The notes under the pieces are model-generated. The model worked only from the letters and a program-made list of their open reading frames with translations. It was not told the DNA's origin and did no database searches. Both the position numbers and the translations under genes were made by a program. A stretch of 64,000 nucleotides of DNA from Lasiodiplodia sp. COLG20 (Eukaryota; Ascomycota; Dothideomycetes; Botryosphaeriales; Botryosphaeriaceae): NCBI GenBank assembly GCA_009801085.1, contig VNWV01000003.1:930001-994000 (forward strand), read 5' to 3'. Shown here in pieces: positions 54,834-64,000 of the stretch. Position 1 is the stretch's first letter, and every line of letters starts with the position of its first letter.

Positions 54834-56897
54834 GCGAGGGACTGCTGATTGGACGGCCGTTTGCTGTTGGGTGTGGCTGGGGTGAATGGAAAGCCCACGA
54901 CCTCACCCCTTTTGACCACCATTATCAACATCACGACAAACCGTCCACGTCGCAAATCGTTTGATATGGCAGTCTAGGCTCGTCGGAAATCTAGGCACTC
55001 TGGCTCAAAATTCACAAGACCTGGGCTACGGTGCTAAAAAAAAATACCCTCGAGGTTTTTCTGTCCGAACCACGATTGACCTCGGCCAACGTTTGCAGAT
55101 TACTAGATAGTCGCCAGTGCATAGTACCTCGTTAGCTTAATTTTAGTCTCCTGATAAGCCTTCCTTCAGGCATAATAGCTACTCTCTATTGGCAAACTAT
55201 AAATGACCTTCCACTTTCAGGCTCATGTCTCTATAGACGTGCATAAGATGGTTGAATATGTGCTACTCGACTGAGGAGATTTGGGGCTTAGGACGGATTG
55301 AGAGAGCTGTTTCACTTCTGTTTCAGATATAAATGCATAGAGATACCATCACCTGCATCGATAAAAAATCTAAATTTTCTCCATGAAGATCCTAGGAGAT
55401 CCTTTACTTCGATGTGGCTTCGTCCACACCGCTTCGCCCCACACAGCCTGTGCTATAACCGAACCTTCATACTTCCTTCGTGCCCTTCAACCTGCCTGTG
55501 TCGCTTATCTTCTTTGCCAAGTTCTCGTTCCACATTGGTCGTATTGCTGTCCATATTGAATGATCCCTGTCCTCAACATCAAGTACGACCAGCCTATCCC
55601 TCACTCCAGTGCGTGGCATGTCTTTGATACACTAGCGACATTTTTCACATCCTAAAGCTGGATCTCCCCGATAAACAAGGAGATCAAATATATCGTGCAT
55701 GATCGAGGCGAGAACTTTACCCTGGATCGTATGAAAGGGTGGACGAGAGTTCCACCGATTGGCCTACCGCCACCCAAGGAACCCGAGGTTATGCATTAGC
55801 ACCGACGCCAGCATCCCGGATGGTGTTTCACTAGTTTGCTTTTTTCCAGCTGAGAACGTGATGTTGGGCGCGGAATGTTTACTTTTTCTCCCCGGTAAGA
55901 GAGATTACATGTCACAAATGATCGTCTATGCTTGCACACCTCCGTAAGCTTTGTCAGACAGGGCTCCAAGCTTAGAGCTGTGGAAAAGAAAGAGAGGTGC
56001 GAATGTTGTTTGCGATAGAAATCGCTTGCTTCTCGGCCAAGAGCGCTGCACAGCAGGAATATGCAATCGGGCTCATTTGGTTGGGCAAAAGCTTTGCAAG
56101 TCTCATTAAAATTAACCACACATCATCCTGTGGGGCTCCACTTACCGCCACAAATGTCAGAGCGGATCCCAGCTGTGGATGATCGCGTCTGCGGCTGAGT
56201 GATTTTGCGCCCAATCGTGCAGCTTCCCAACCAAACTGAGCGTTAGTACAGTTCCAAGGGCAGCTCAGAGATAGTCCCATAGGCTAAAGGCAGGCCAGCC
56301 AAGACCCAGCTCCGGAAGTCGTGAAACCTGCCACAGTGGCGTTATCGACTACCACTGGGAGCCTTTTCGGTAATGCGGCAGCAGCCTGACCATTGTAACG
56401 AGAGGAGACAATCTGTCCTGGTACCAGCTCCGTAACAAATTTACATTACTGAGCCGTGGAAACGCCATCCAACTTAGTCATTGATAGGTGACAAAAGGAA
56501 GAAAATACTATCTTGCTCTGAGTAATACGTTGAGCCATGGGGACTTGTCTCCGTCGAGTAGAATACAAAGTCATCTGTGAGGTCACAGTAATTCAGAAAG
56601 CTGCCTTTTTTTTTTATTCAAGCTCATGCTGTTAAAAGCTTCGACATTATATAAGTCGACGCGGAAACAGTGCAGAGTATATGAACAAATTTTTCCGTCA
56701 CCGCGCGAAATATGTGAAGATATGAGGTAGCTTCATCCAGCGGAAAGGCCATTGGCCGTTAAGACTTCGGTGCAATACTTAAGGAAACAACGGAACACAC
56801 TATGAAAGCACAAGTAGACGAGCATGCAGTAGCACCGTAACTTCTATGAGTTAATCCAAACGGACAGAGCGCCTAATTCCCACTAGCTAACTTGGCA
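54834..56897. other. Long spacer, no gene supported
   Basis: 2.1 kb of AT-rich DNA with poly-A/T runs (55035, 56608). The frames at 55298-55627 and 55759-56280 are short and antisense-paired. A decayed gene may have been here, but I cannot identify one. Confidence 0.5.
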
Positions 56898-57921
56898 TCA
56901 TTTATTGCAACAATCAGAATCTCCTCCAGCCTGGACAAAGACGACCTGAACAGCAGAGAAAGCTGCGGCTACTGCAAAGATATCAGTCCGCTTCGCAGTA
57001 GTAAAAATTGCAAGGCACAAAGAAATCAACACGTTGAATGCTGCGATAACCCCCAGACGTGCCTTCATCGAATGGACAGAATAAAGAACCACGATAGAGG
57101 CTATGGGAAGCAGAGACGCCAGCGCAGTTGAAAAGAGGGAGGTAAGACGGAGAAGTGTGCTTTCCTCGTACTCGATGAGACCGTTGCTAGATGGTTTGCG
57201 AAAGCGGTCGAGCCCCCATTTGAACCACTTCTCCATGCACTTGCCCATGATAAGGTTCGAGAACATGTCCTCTTTCGGCCGTGGGAAGAGCGCAACGACG
57301 TCGGGTTCGTAGCCCTTTGGGTTCTTGATTGTCCCCCAAACCTCGGCGTCGACACCGTCTAGAGCAAATGGTCCCATGTGTTTCGAAGCAAGATACCTTT
57401 GGATGTAGTCCAGATCAGATTTTCCAGGTGGCTGCATGTGGAGACTGCTGGATCAGCGCCGTATCTGTATCAAGTCAGATTTTGAAATTCCTCCATTCAC
57501 GGAGCGACATACTGTATCTGTCAAGTTTTTCCCGAGCCTCTTGGACGAGCCTCGCTTGAGGGTGGTCTCCTTTTATGAAATAGAACGCATCTGTAGCATA
57601 GTATTGCTCGAGCCCGGATTTGTTACCGTCATCTCTCTGCAGGTCTTTGAGCTCCTCTTCGATATCCATCAATTCAGCTTGTTGGTACAACAGATTCAGG
57701 GCGTTCAAGAAACTGAATCGCCTAAACACGGCGGTCTCCCGAGCAATGGCCATCCTTTCGGCGAGTTTTGGGTAGCCTGGCGGCAGATCGCCATCCTGCT
57801 GGACACCGCCGGGTGTAGGTTGCTGATTGGTCGATTGGGCTGATGCACTCGAGACTGCAGTCGGTGAAGTGTTGACGTTACTTGAAACATCTTGTAGAGA
57901 AGTCTCAGATACTCGATCCAT
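56898..57921 (-). pseudogene. DUF6594-family membrane protein with an apparent frameshift
   Basis: The N-terminal part (57921 to about 57510) has YPKLAERMAIARETAVFRRF and LNALNLLYQQAEL, the DUF6594 signature. An intron (GTATGT ... ACAG, about 57453-57510) then gives N-TALIQQS, as expected. The rest of the domain, MQPPGKSDLDYIQRYLASKH through GYEPDVVALFPRPKEDMFSN and FSTALASLLPIASIVVLYSV with three membrane helices, lies in another frame beginning about 57437. No phase-compatible splice pair was found, so one base seems missing near 57440-57447. Family: fungal, three C-terminal transmembrane helices, function unknown. It may be an active gene with a sequencing error. Confidence 0.65.
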
Positions 57922-59335
57922 GTGTAAACAACAGAGAGGCGACCGAAACTCGTCGAGGTGATTACTGGAGACAAGTGCAAGGCTGCAGAGAAAGATTGGG
58001 GGAACATATCTTCAAAACAATGAGGACCGCCATGCTTATAACTTCTGCGATTCGAACCAGCACATCGATCCTTGTAGTAGAAAGCGGGCGTCGCAAGGCA
58101 GTATTTACGCCCTACAGCATGCAGCAACTCGTGGCTTTCTCTTATAGGGCGTGCGTAACGCACATCTGCGCGGGCGCAATTGGACAAAACTGGCTTAATT
58201 AGAATATTGACATGCGCACGAGTGGTTTCATAAAGGCAAGGTAACATTGTAAAAAAAAAAATAGTTGGATATATGTGCGTCGACACAGAGATTCCAGAAA
58301 AAACTGGGTGATGAACTCTGCAGAAGTCCAGGCCTCGCTGGCTCTTAGCTCTCAGGCTGAGCTGCCAAGCGAGGCTAGATTTGCCTCTCATGATCGACAC
58401 ATGCAGGGTCTCGGAACATAGGGCAGCTGTGCCGATACAAGCGATGTGAGATATCAAATTGGCTAACGTACATCTCGAGCCCGATAAATATCTGACACGC
58501 GGAAACTACAAATTTACAGGTACGCAATTCGTGGATGATAATATTTCAGCAAGTTTGTAAGAAATGCATCCCCGTGGATTAAATATGAATCAAAGAACGA
58601 ATTAACTTTTGTCTGTGCTGCTTCGGCGCTTTGAAACGTTCGTTCACTTTACTGTAAAGTTTATTTAGTGTTCCTTTCGTGATCTGAACTTGCTTGGCGC
58701 CCCGTGAATTTCAGGGAAAGATGTTGGCTGCACGGCAGCCTAACTTTCGAGTTCCAGCATAAGAAATTAATGCAAAAGTCTCAAGATAATTGCGAGGATG
58801 ATAGGCAGATATTGAGACACGGTATGGAGGACGTGGGCACGCGGCTGTTTTAGGGCCATGTGGGGCCCAGTAGGATTAGTAAAGCAAGTATACCACGTCA
58901 GCCAGTATTACGTAGCGTCACACACACCCCTGCTTGTTTTTCCTTTTAGTGGCGGATGCATGGAACAAGGCAGTGAATGAGCGCCGCAGATATTGATGCT
59001 TAGGCTGCCACGGAAATCAATGGGTTTGGGCGGGGCGACGGGTAGCAGAGCGCAATGAACAGGCACCAGGGCTCGCCCATGACTCTCGTACACAAGACGG
59101 CTCGGTATCCCAGGGCAAGTTTCGCAAGGGTAGCTTAATGGGGCGCATGGATGTGTGAAAACCGGTTGGCCGGTTTTTGCTAATAAAGTAAGGGCTGCCG
59201 TTGCAGTTTCTCTCTCTACTCTCGCACCCCCACAAAATTTCCTCCACAAGTCCGTACAATGTCCTTCTGTCTTCCCACGAAACGCTTTCATCGACAACAA
59301 GAGCCAAAGGTCTGTAACCATCCGCATCGCAGTAA
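57922..59335. other. AT-rich spacer
   Basis: 1.4 kb. Poly-A run at 58251-58261; the minus frame 58457-57705 and the frames at 58908-59346 show no family features. An open stretch 59155-59346 (+) precedes the retropepsin-like segment but does not join it cleanly. Confidence 0.5.
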
Positions 59336-59701
59336 CATATCACTAAATGCGTTCAGCTTAACCCGCATGACGAGCCGGTGGTGCCAATCTCTGTTTACGG
59401 CAAGGGAACGTCGAAAATAGCTATGCTCTGGACCCCCGAAGACAATTGGGATAACAACATCGTGTCCGAAAAGGTGGCCAAGCGATTGGGTGTCGGGATC
59501 GAGCAGGCTGAGAAAGAGGTCTCATCTGTCGACTTCATGGGGCAAACATTCGAAACTACGGGATGCCTCCTACTCAAGTGGGGAGTTGAAGGTTCAAGGC
59601 AGACTCACACGACGCGCTTCTTGGTTGTGGTCACCACAGAGGATCCTTTCTTCGAAGTTGTCGTGGGCCGGCGACATGCCATCGAGCTTGGACTGGTATA
59701 A
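59336..59701 (+). pseudogene. Retropepsin-like domain fragment
   Basis: This open stretch has no certain start and encodes about 120 residues: PVVPISVYGKGTSKIAMLW, DNWDNNIVSEKVAKRLGVGI, FMGQTFETTGCLLLKW, RFLVVVTTEDPFFEVVVGRR and HAIELGLV. The order (short strand, D-x-N-x-I-S/V-S loop, K-x-LG helix, 'vG' strand near the end) resembles fungal retropepsin-like domains and the locus at 61.4-62.6 kb. The catalytic D-T/S-G is not evident (WTPED here), so a working protease is unlikely. It may be an exon of a gene I could not complete or a remnant. Confidence 0.35.
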
Positions 59702-61410
59702 CTCGACCTCACTGCACTGCTGAAGCTTCGGTTTGGGATCGGACTTCTGGATTTCAGCTGCCAGAACGTAGAGTATGGCATCACAGGATGACTTACGATG
59801 CGGGCAAGACTCTCGCCAAGGACATACGGTGCCAAGAACCTGGATAGCCTCACTGGAAAACGCACATTGTTCGAGAAAGGTCCAGAAGTATCTCTGGTTC
59901 ATCGTTAATGGTCCCCTTCAAGCTGCCACGTCAAGCCTAGCCCTTTGATGTACCTTACCTCCCAAGGACCCGGAGTCTGAATTTGTTTTTCAAAGAGGCA
60001 GTCCGTTACACATCATACGTAGCATACGTTCCATTTGTTTCATTATTGAGTCATATTTACTTCGCAAAAAATATGTGCGTTATTGACAATTTTGTAGTTG
60101 TATCCTCCTTCTGCATTTCCCTCCTTTTGACTGCGTATTTCCACACTAGAGACTGTAACTATTGGAGACACAGTTGGAACACTTTCTTCTCCTTTTCAGG
60201 CCTTCCAGTTATTACCTTTCCCCCGAATGTTTATGGTGGCTCTGAAGACTTCTACGGCAGCTGATGAGATCTCCTCCATCTATGTTTGACATCAAAGTAA
60301 AGTCCAACTGTGAATCCCCGCAGTTTCATGGAAGACCTATACGGTATTAATGCATTGTATTAGTATATATAGGCTAATACAACACTCTATCCTGTGGATC
60401 CAGCAATAGTAGTCCCCAGTAGACGTCCTTGCTGGATATTCTACGATCTAACTTACTCATCCATAAAGTTTTAATTGCCTAAGATCAGAACTGAGAAATC
60501 ATTTAGGGTAGCACCACTCCTGATTTTAACGTAAATAATTTCTTACAACATGCTTAACAAACCTTTTTCACTTTATAAGTGGCAGATGTACTCGAAAATT
60601 ATTTGTAGAAATACAATCCAACAACGACATTCAAAGCCAGCCTTAATTATATTCTCCTTCGCGGGATCATCCTTTCCATAGAACATCCGCTATAAAATCC
60701 CTTATTCAATTACACTCAAGTTATTTGTGTCCTTTTAACAGCACTGTCACATCATATGCGTCTAAAACAAAAATATCGAGGACGAAACCGAAGTTAATCC
60801 ATACGTCGAAATCAAGACGTAATAGCCCACACAAGATACAAGAACCATGATCGACAAGCTCTGTTTAAAAGATACTTATTTCGGGAATTGATCTTACATG
60901 CTATTGAAATACAAAGTGCTCAGCTATAAGCGCTCCACGCCAGCCTGCCCGGCGTAAACCTCATCCTTAAATATGGTTTTGTGTCACTAGATTGGACGAG
61001 AAGGAAAATGCATGAGATTCATCTCAGGCCGAAGTATAAAGGAAAGAGGACACTGGAAAAAACGTTTTACAGTGTAAAGGTCAAGCAGAACATTGAAACC
61101 CGCCTTTGGTAACGGCAGCGTCCTCGCATCGCTCTTGCAAGATGTACTTGCCGTCCCAATCCAAGCGTGCTACATAAAATCGAACAGTGAAAGAGGATGT
61201 CTTGCAAGTATGGCCTTCCAGCCACTCCATCCAAGAGTAGAATAGAGGGGGTAAGGGTTGCGGGCAATCATTTCGGGACCATGTCCCAGAAGTTGTTCAA
61301 CCGATTTCTGCGGCGAATTGTTAAGGGCCCTAGGAGATTGGTATTAACCGTGAGCAGTCCTAAATTCGTAGGCTATAGCCAATGGATGGAGATCAAGGTA
61401 GAGGTAGCTG
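59702..61410. other. Strongly AT-rich gene-free stretch
   Basis: 1.7 kb with the lowest GC of the window between about 60.0 and 61.0 kb. A hydrophobic frame at 59983-60264 looks like translated AT-rich DNA. Contains the inverted repeat at 60356-60381. Could be an old, mutated repeat. Confidence 0.5.
60356..60381. repeat. Perfect inverted repeat, 8-bp arms
   Basis: TGTATTAG, a 10-nt spacer, then CTAATACA. It could form a hairpin or be the end of a small mobile element, or be chance in AT-rich DNA. Confidence 0.35.
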
Positions 61411-62603
61411 CTATCTTCCGTTCTGATTTCCGTTGTCAGTGCTAGCTTGCTGCCCTTGACCATTTCCTTGGGGCTGGTCCCTGGATGCCTGTCTAGCAGC
61501 TTTTCTGGCCTCTTTCTTCTCTGCTCTTCTCTGCTGGTTTTCTTCGTACTTCTTATCATCTACGGCCGTGGTCAGTTGACTGCTACGATGCATCGCGCTG
61601 TGGATACATATTTTTACCCACCTTTGTCAGAATCCGGACTCGGTGGGCCCCTGATGGGGGCAATGCGCCTGTCCCTGAGTCTGAGGCGTTTGAGTTCCTT
61701 CCAGCTTAGAATTATGTCGGCGACGCATTCGTTTGCATCTACAACAATGTGTGTGGTCGTGTAGAGTATGGGCTGGAACCAGATGACTGGGTCACGGAGA
61801 CCAGATGGGTTGTTGCCATACCAATCAATCGTGACGATGCCATCTTGCCCTTCAATTACGCTCCCATCCATGTTCCGGAGCCTGTTATGGGCCTGCTTCT
61901 TAGAAGCCTTCGCCATCTTTGTCCAAGGAGCTAGCCTGTGCAGGATGCGCTTCCAGACGGAGGGTCTCCTGTACGAGCGGAGCAGGCGAAGCTCATCCAC
62001 GACTCTGCTGCTAATCACGTTCTCGTGAGGATTGCCAGAGTCTATTATCATACGAAAAGGCTTCGTGTGTTGATAGGAATCTGGTATGACTACGTGGACC
62101 GTGCGGTTTAGGTCATCGAAGCTGTGTTCCCGAGACGCAAGAGCGGCGTTTTCATTTGTTCGGTTCTGTTGCATAATTGGGATATCGTCCGATGATGAGT
62201 CCCTGTCCAAAGTTGCAAGATGATATCCACGCCTTGGATCTGGTAGATCGTCCTCAACGGCATAGATTGCCTTGGCCGGGTCGTCGTATAGCTCGTGCTG
62301 ATTGTGACTGGAGGGGTCATGTGTTCCTGGTGGAGCAGTAACAGAGGTGGATGGGGTGTGATCTTGGCCGACATGAGCTGAGGTACGAGGAGAATTGAGG
62401 CGGTCAACCCCGTGGTTGGTCGGGAATGATGGTGCAGAATGTGGCGACGGGTTGTCCGACGGAGGCGTCGGAGTAGCGTGTGGATCTGGGGGAGATGGTG
62501 ACAGCCAAGGGCGTGACGAGGATACAAGGAGTGAGAGTGGACTTGTTTGGCCGGAACATGGGATAGATGGCTCGGTATGTGGGCTCGCGTGCTCACTACC
62601 CAT
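61411..62603 (-). CDS. Hypothetical protein with retropepsin-like domain
   Basis: Exon 1 (62603-61618) has a Pro/Ser/His-rich disordered N-terminus (about 160 residues) and then VHVVIPDSYQHTKPFRMIID-SGNPHENVISSRVVDELRL. The DSG followed by an N-x-I-S loop is typical of retropepsin-like aspartyl protease folds, with the Asp in place. GQDGIVTIDWYG and IVVDANECVADIILSWKELK follow. A proposed 35-nt intron (61583-61617, GT-AG, short) joins a highly charged tail (EENQQRRAEKKEARKAARQA) ending at 61411; total 385 residues in frame. The fungal relatives I recall are uncharacterised and may derive from retroelement proteases; no reverse transcriptase or LTR is seen here. The family call is moderate. 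Confidence 0.55.
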
Positions 62604-64000
62604 GTCGACAGGAGAAGAGCTGATGATGGAGCGAAAGAGTACGCTCGCACCCAGTGACGACTAGTCTCGCTAGCGACCTTGTGTCGTACTTCGCGAATGC
62701 CGTATCAGTTCAGATCGACGAATCCAGTGCAGCCCAACCCCGCCTCTCAGCTGCCTGTGGGTAGTGGCAGGATGCGTGGGTTGTAGTGTAGCGAGAAGTT
62801 GGTGTCGAGCGTTAATCCTGGTAGGATTTGCGTCCGATCTTGGATCGGAAGGGCCGAGCGGGGGTGGAAAAGCTGTGATGTCGGGAGGGTATGGGGAAAG
62901 CGTAGAGGGCGTGCAATTTTGATTTCGAGGGCGTCTGCCAATAGACTTTGCGAGTGCTTCTGCCGTCGTAAGGAGTTATTTCATACATGGGCGGGCTCGG
63001 CAACTGATGTGCTGTGACGAGGATGGCGGTCAAATGTGGAGAGGAAGAGATCATTTTATGGTGGAAGTTGAGCCGCATGCACTTCTAATGTCGCGCTCGA
63101 CTAGGGCGCTGTTTGGACGGATCCGCGCCGCAGGTCTCGAAACACTGTCCGAGACGCTACATTGCATCTAGCTAGTATGCTGCAATAACCAGCCGATGGG
63201 CCCGGCGTCAGGTCGCGGTCTGGGTTTTGCTTTTGGCGGCCCGTTCTGGTGAATCAATCTTGCGTCCGAAAGTTCCACGGGCCGATCGCGAGCTGCTTTT
63301 TCTGACCTCGTTCCAGAACGCCCAGCCTACCATTGCAACCGCTCAACACTGCCCTCATTTCATGCTGCGTTCGGTGGCATGATCTGTCGGCCCGTAGTAT
63401 CCTGTACCTAAGAGACTCCTCTGCGGCGTTAGTTGAGCGGTGTGCGCAATTGCGTCTGCGCCTGTATGGTCATTCTTACAGTGCGCTCGTGTCGGCCTAA
63501 CGTCCCCCGCCCGTCTTGTAGGCCATCGTCACCGCCACGTCCCTCCTTACTCTTACGCGGAATTCATTTCCTGTAAAGACGCGCTCGATAGGGTCATTGG
63601 TCGTCTCCAATTTTTGGAAACTCATGCTCAGTGCAGACAGAAGCGGGGCGTGGATCTGGAATGTTGCCCCGTTATAGTGCAACTCAGCCCTGTCCGTGGC
63701 GTCCCTGGAAAACAAGCTTAGCATCAAAAATAAGCAGGTTTCGTGTTGCGATCACCCGCGCTGCACGTTCTTTTTTTTTTTTTTTTTTCTCAATCCTTGG
63801 GCACCTTAATTTTCCAGCTGGCATATGTGAAAAATGCTGGCAATACCGACCGTCGTCTCTCGCAGCGGACACGCAGCAACGCCAGCCGCCTGCAGCGCTC
63901 CGGCGCCCGCCCCGGCGTCGAGTCTTGCCATGGACATCCGCGAAACCTGGCACCTCCCGGAATGCTGGTACCCGGGACGCTCACATCGTACAAAATGACT
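62604..64000. other. Right-end spacer, no gene supported
   Basis: 1.4 kb with short antisense-paired frames. The minus frame 63727-63497 (76 residues, IHAPLLSALSMSFQKL) vaguely recalls the start of a BTB fold but is too short to call. A 20-nt poly-T run at about 63770-63788. A gene may begin beyond the edge. Confidence 0.45.

Noticed and set aside
57705..58457. Minus-strand frame of 250 residues
   Set aside because: Overlaps the DUF6594 N-terminal exon in another frame and otherwise lies in AT-rich spacer.
59983..60264. Hydrophobic plus-strand frame resembling a small membrane protein
   Set aside because: Composition matches translated AT-rich DNA; no supporting start context or family.
63497..63727. 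Possible BTB-domain fragment on the minus strand
   Set aside because: Only 76 residues with weak resemblance and no splice partners seen.
1..64000. CRISPR arrays, tRNA, rRNA, bacterial operons
   Set aside because: No regularly spaced repeats, no convincing tRNA B-box with cloverleaf context, no rRNA-like sequence; gene structure is eukaryotic.

Overview
The window is nuclear DNA from a filamentous ascomycete (Pezizomycotina; a Dothideomycete-like genome is my best guess, not proven). The support is many short spliceosomal introns (about 45-95 nt, GT-AG plus two GC-AG), GC-rich exons in AT-richer spacers, a con-10 type conidiation protein, and fungal-restricted families (DUF3433, DUF6594, a DUF3632-like protein, CorA-like giant membrane proteins). 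I saw no rRNA, tRNA, CRISPR array or intact transposon.

Left part (1-15.5 kb): mostly redox and small-molecule genes. In order: the 5' end of an extended SDR, running off the left edge (-); a secreted GMC oxidoreductase with a large low-complexity insertion (-); a nine-exon cytochrome P450 (-) head-to-head with an APC-family amino acid/choline-type permease (+); a decayed NmrA-like gene (-); an extended SDR whose catalytic Tyr position reads His (+); and an intact aldo-keto reductase (+). No polyketide synthase, NRPS or terpene synthase is in view, so a metabolite cluster is possible but not shown.

Middle (16-45 kb): a tandem pair of secreted, probably cell-surface proteins of an unfamiliar family (A at 16.4 kb, B at 19.1 kb; B ends in beta-type repeats); a GH47 alpha-mannosidase (+); a protein kinase fused to a RhoGAP-like domain with His at the arginine-finger position (-); a Cys/His zinc-finger protein (-); a DUF3632-like protein (+); an O-methyltransferase (-) divergent from a second P450 (+); and a very large CorA-like membrane protein whose frame is broken once (-).

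Right part (45-64 kb): gene-poor and decayed. It holds a long DUF3433 pseudogene with several stops and frameshifts (+), an intact con-10 gene (-), a secreted solute-binding-protein-like gene (+), a DUF6594 gene with an apparent frameshift (-), and two loci resembling retropepsin-like domains (59.3 kb + and 61.4-62.6 kb -). The spacers are long and AT-rich. The stops in the NmrA and DUF3433 pseudogenes can be explained by C-to-T change, as repeat-induced point mutation (RIP) would give, but this was not tested.

Exon limits were read by eye from splice signals and reading-frame agreement. Where cumulative exon lengths closed in frame I say so.
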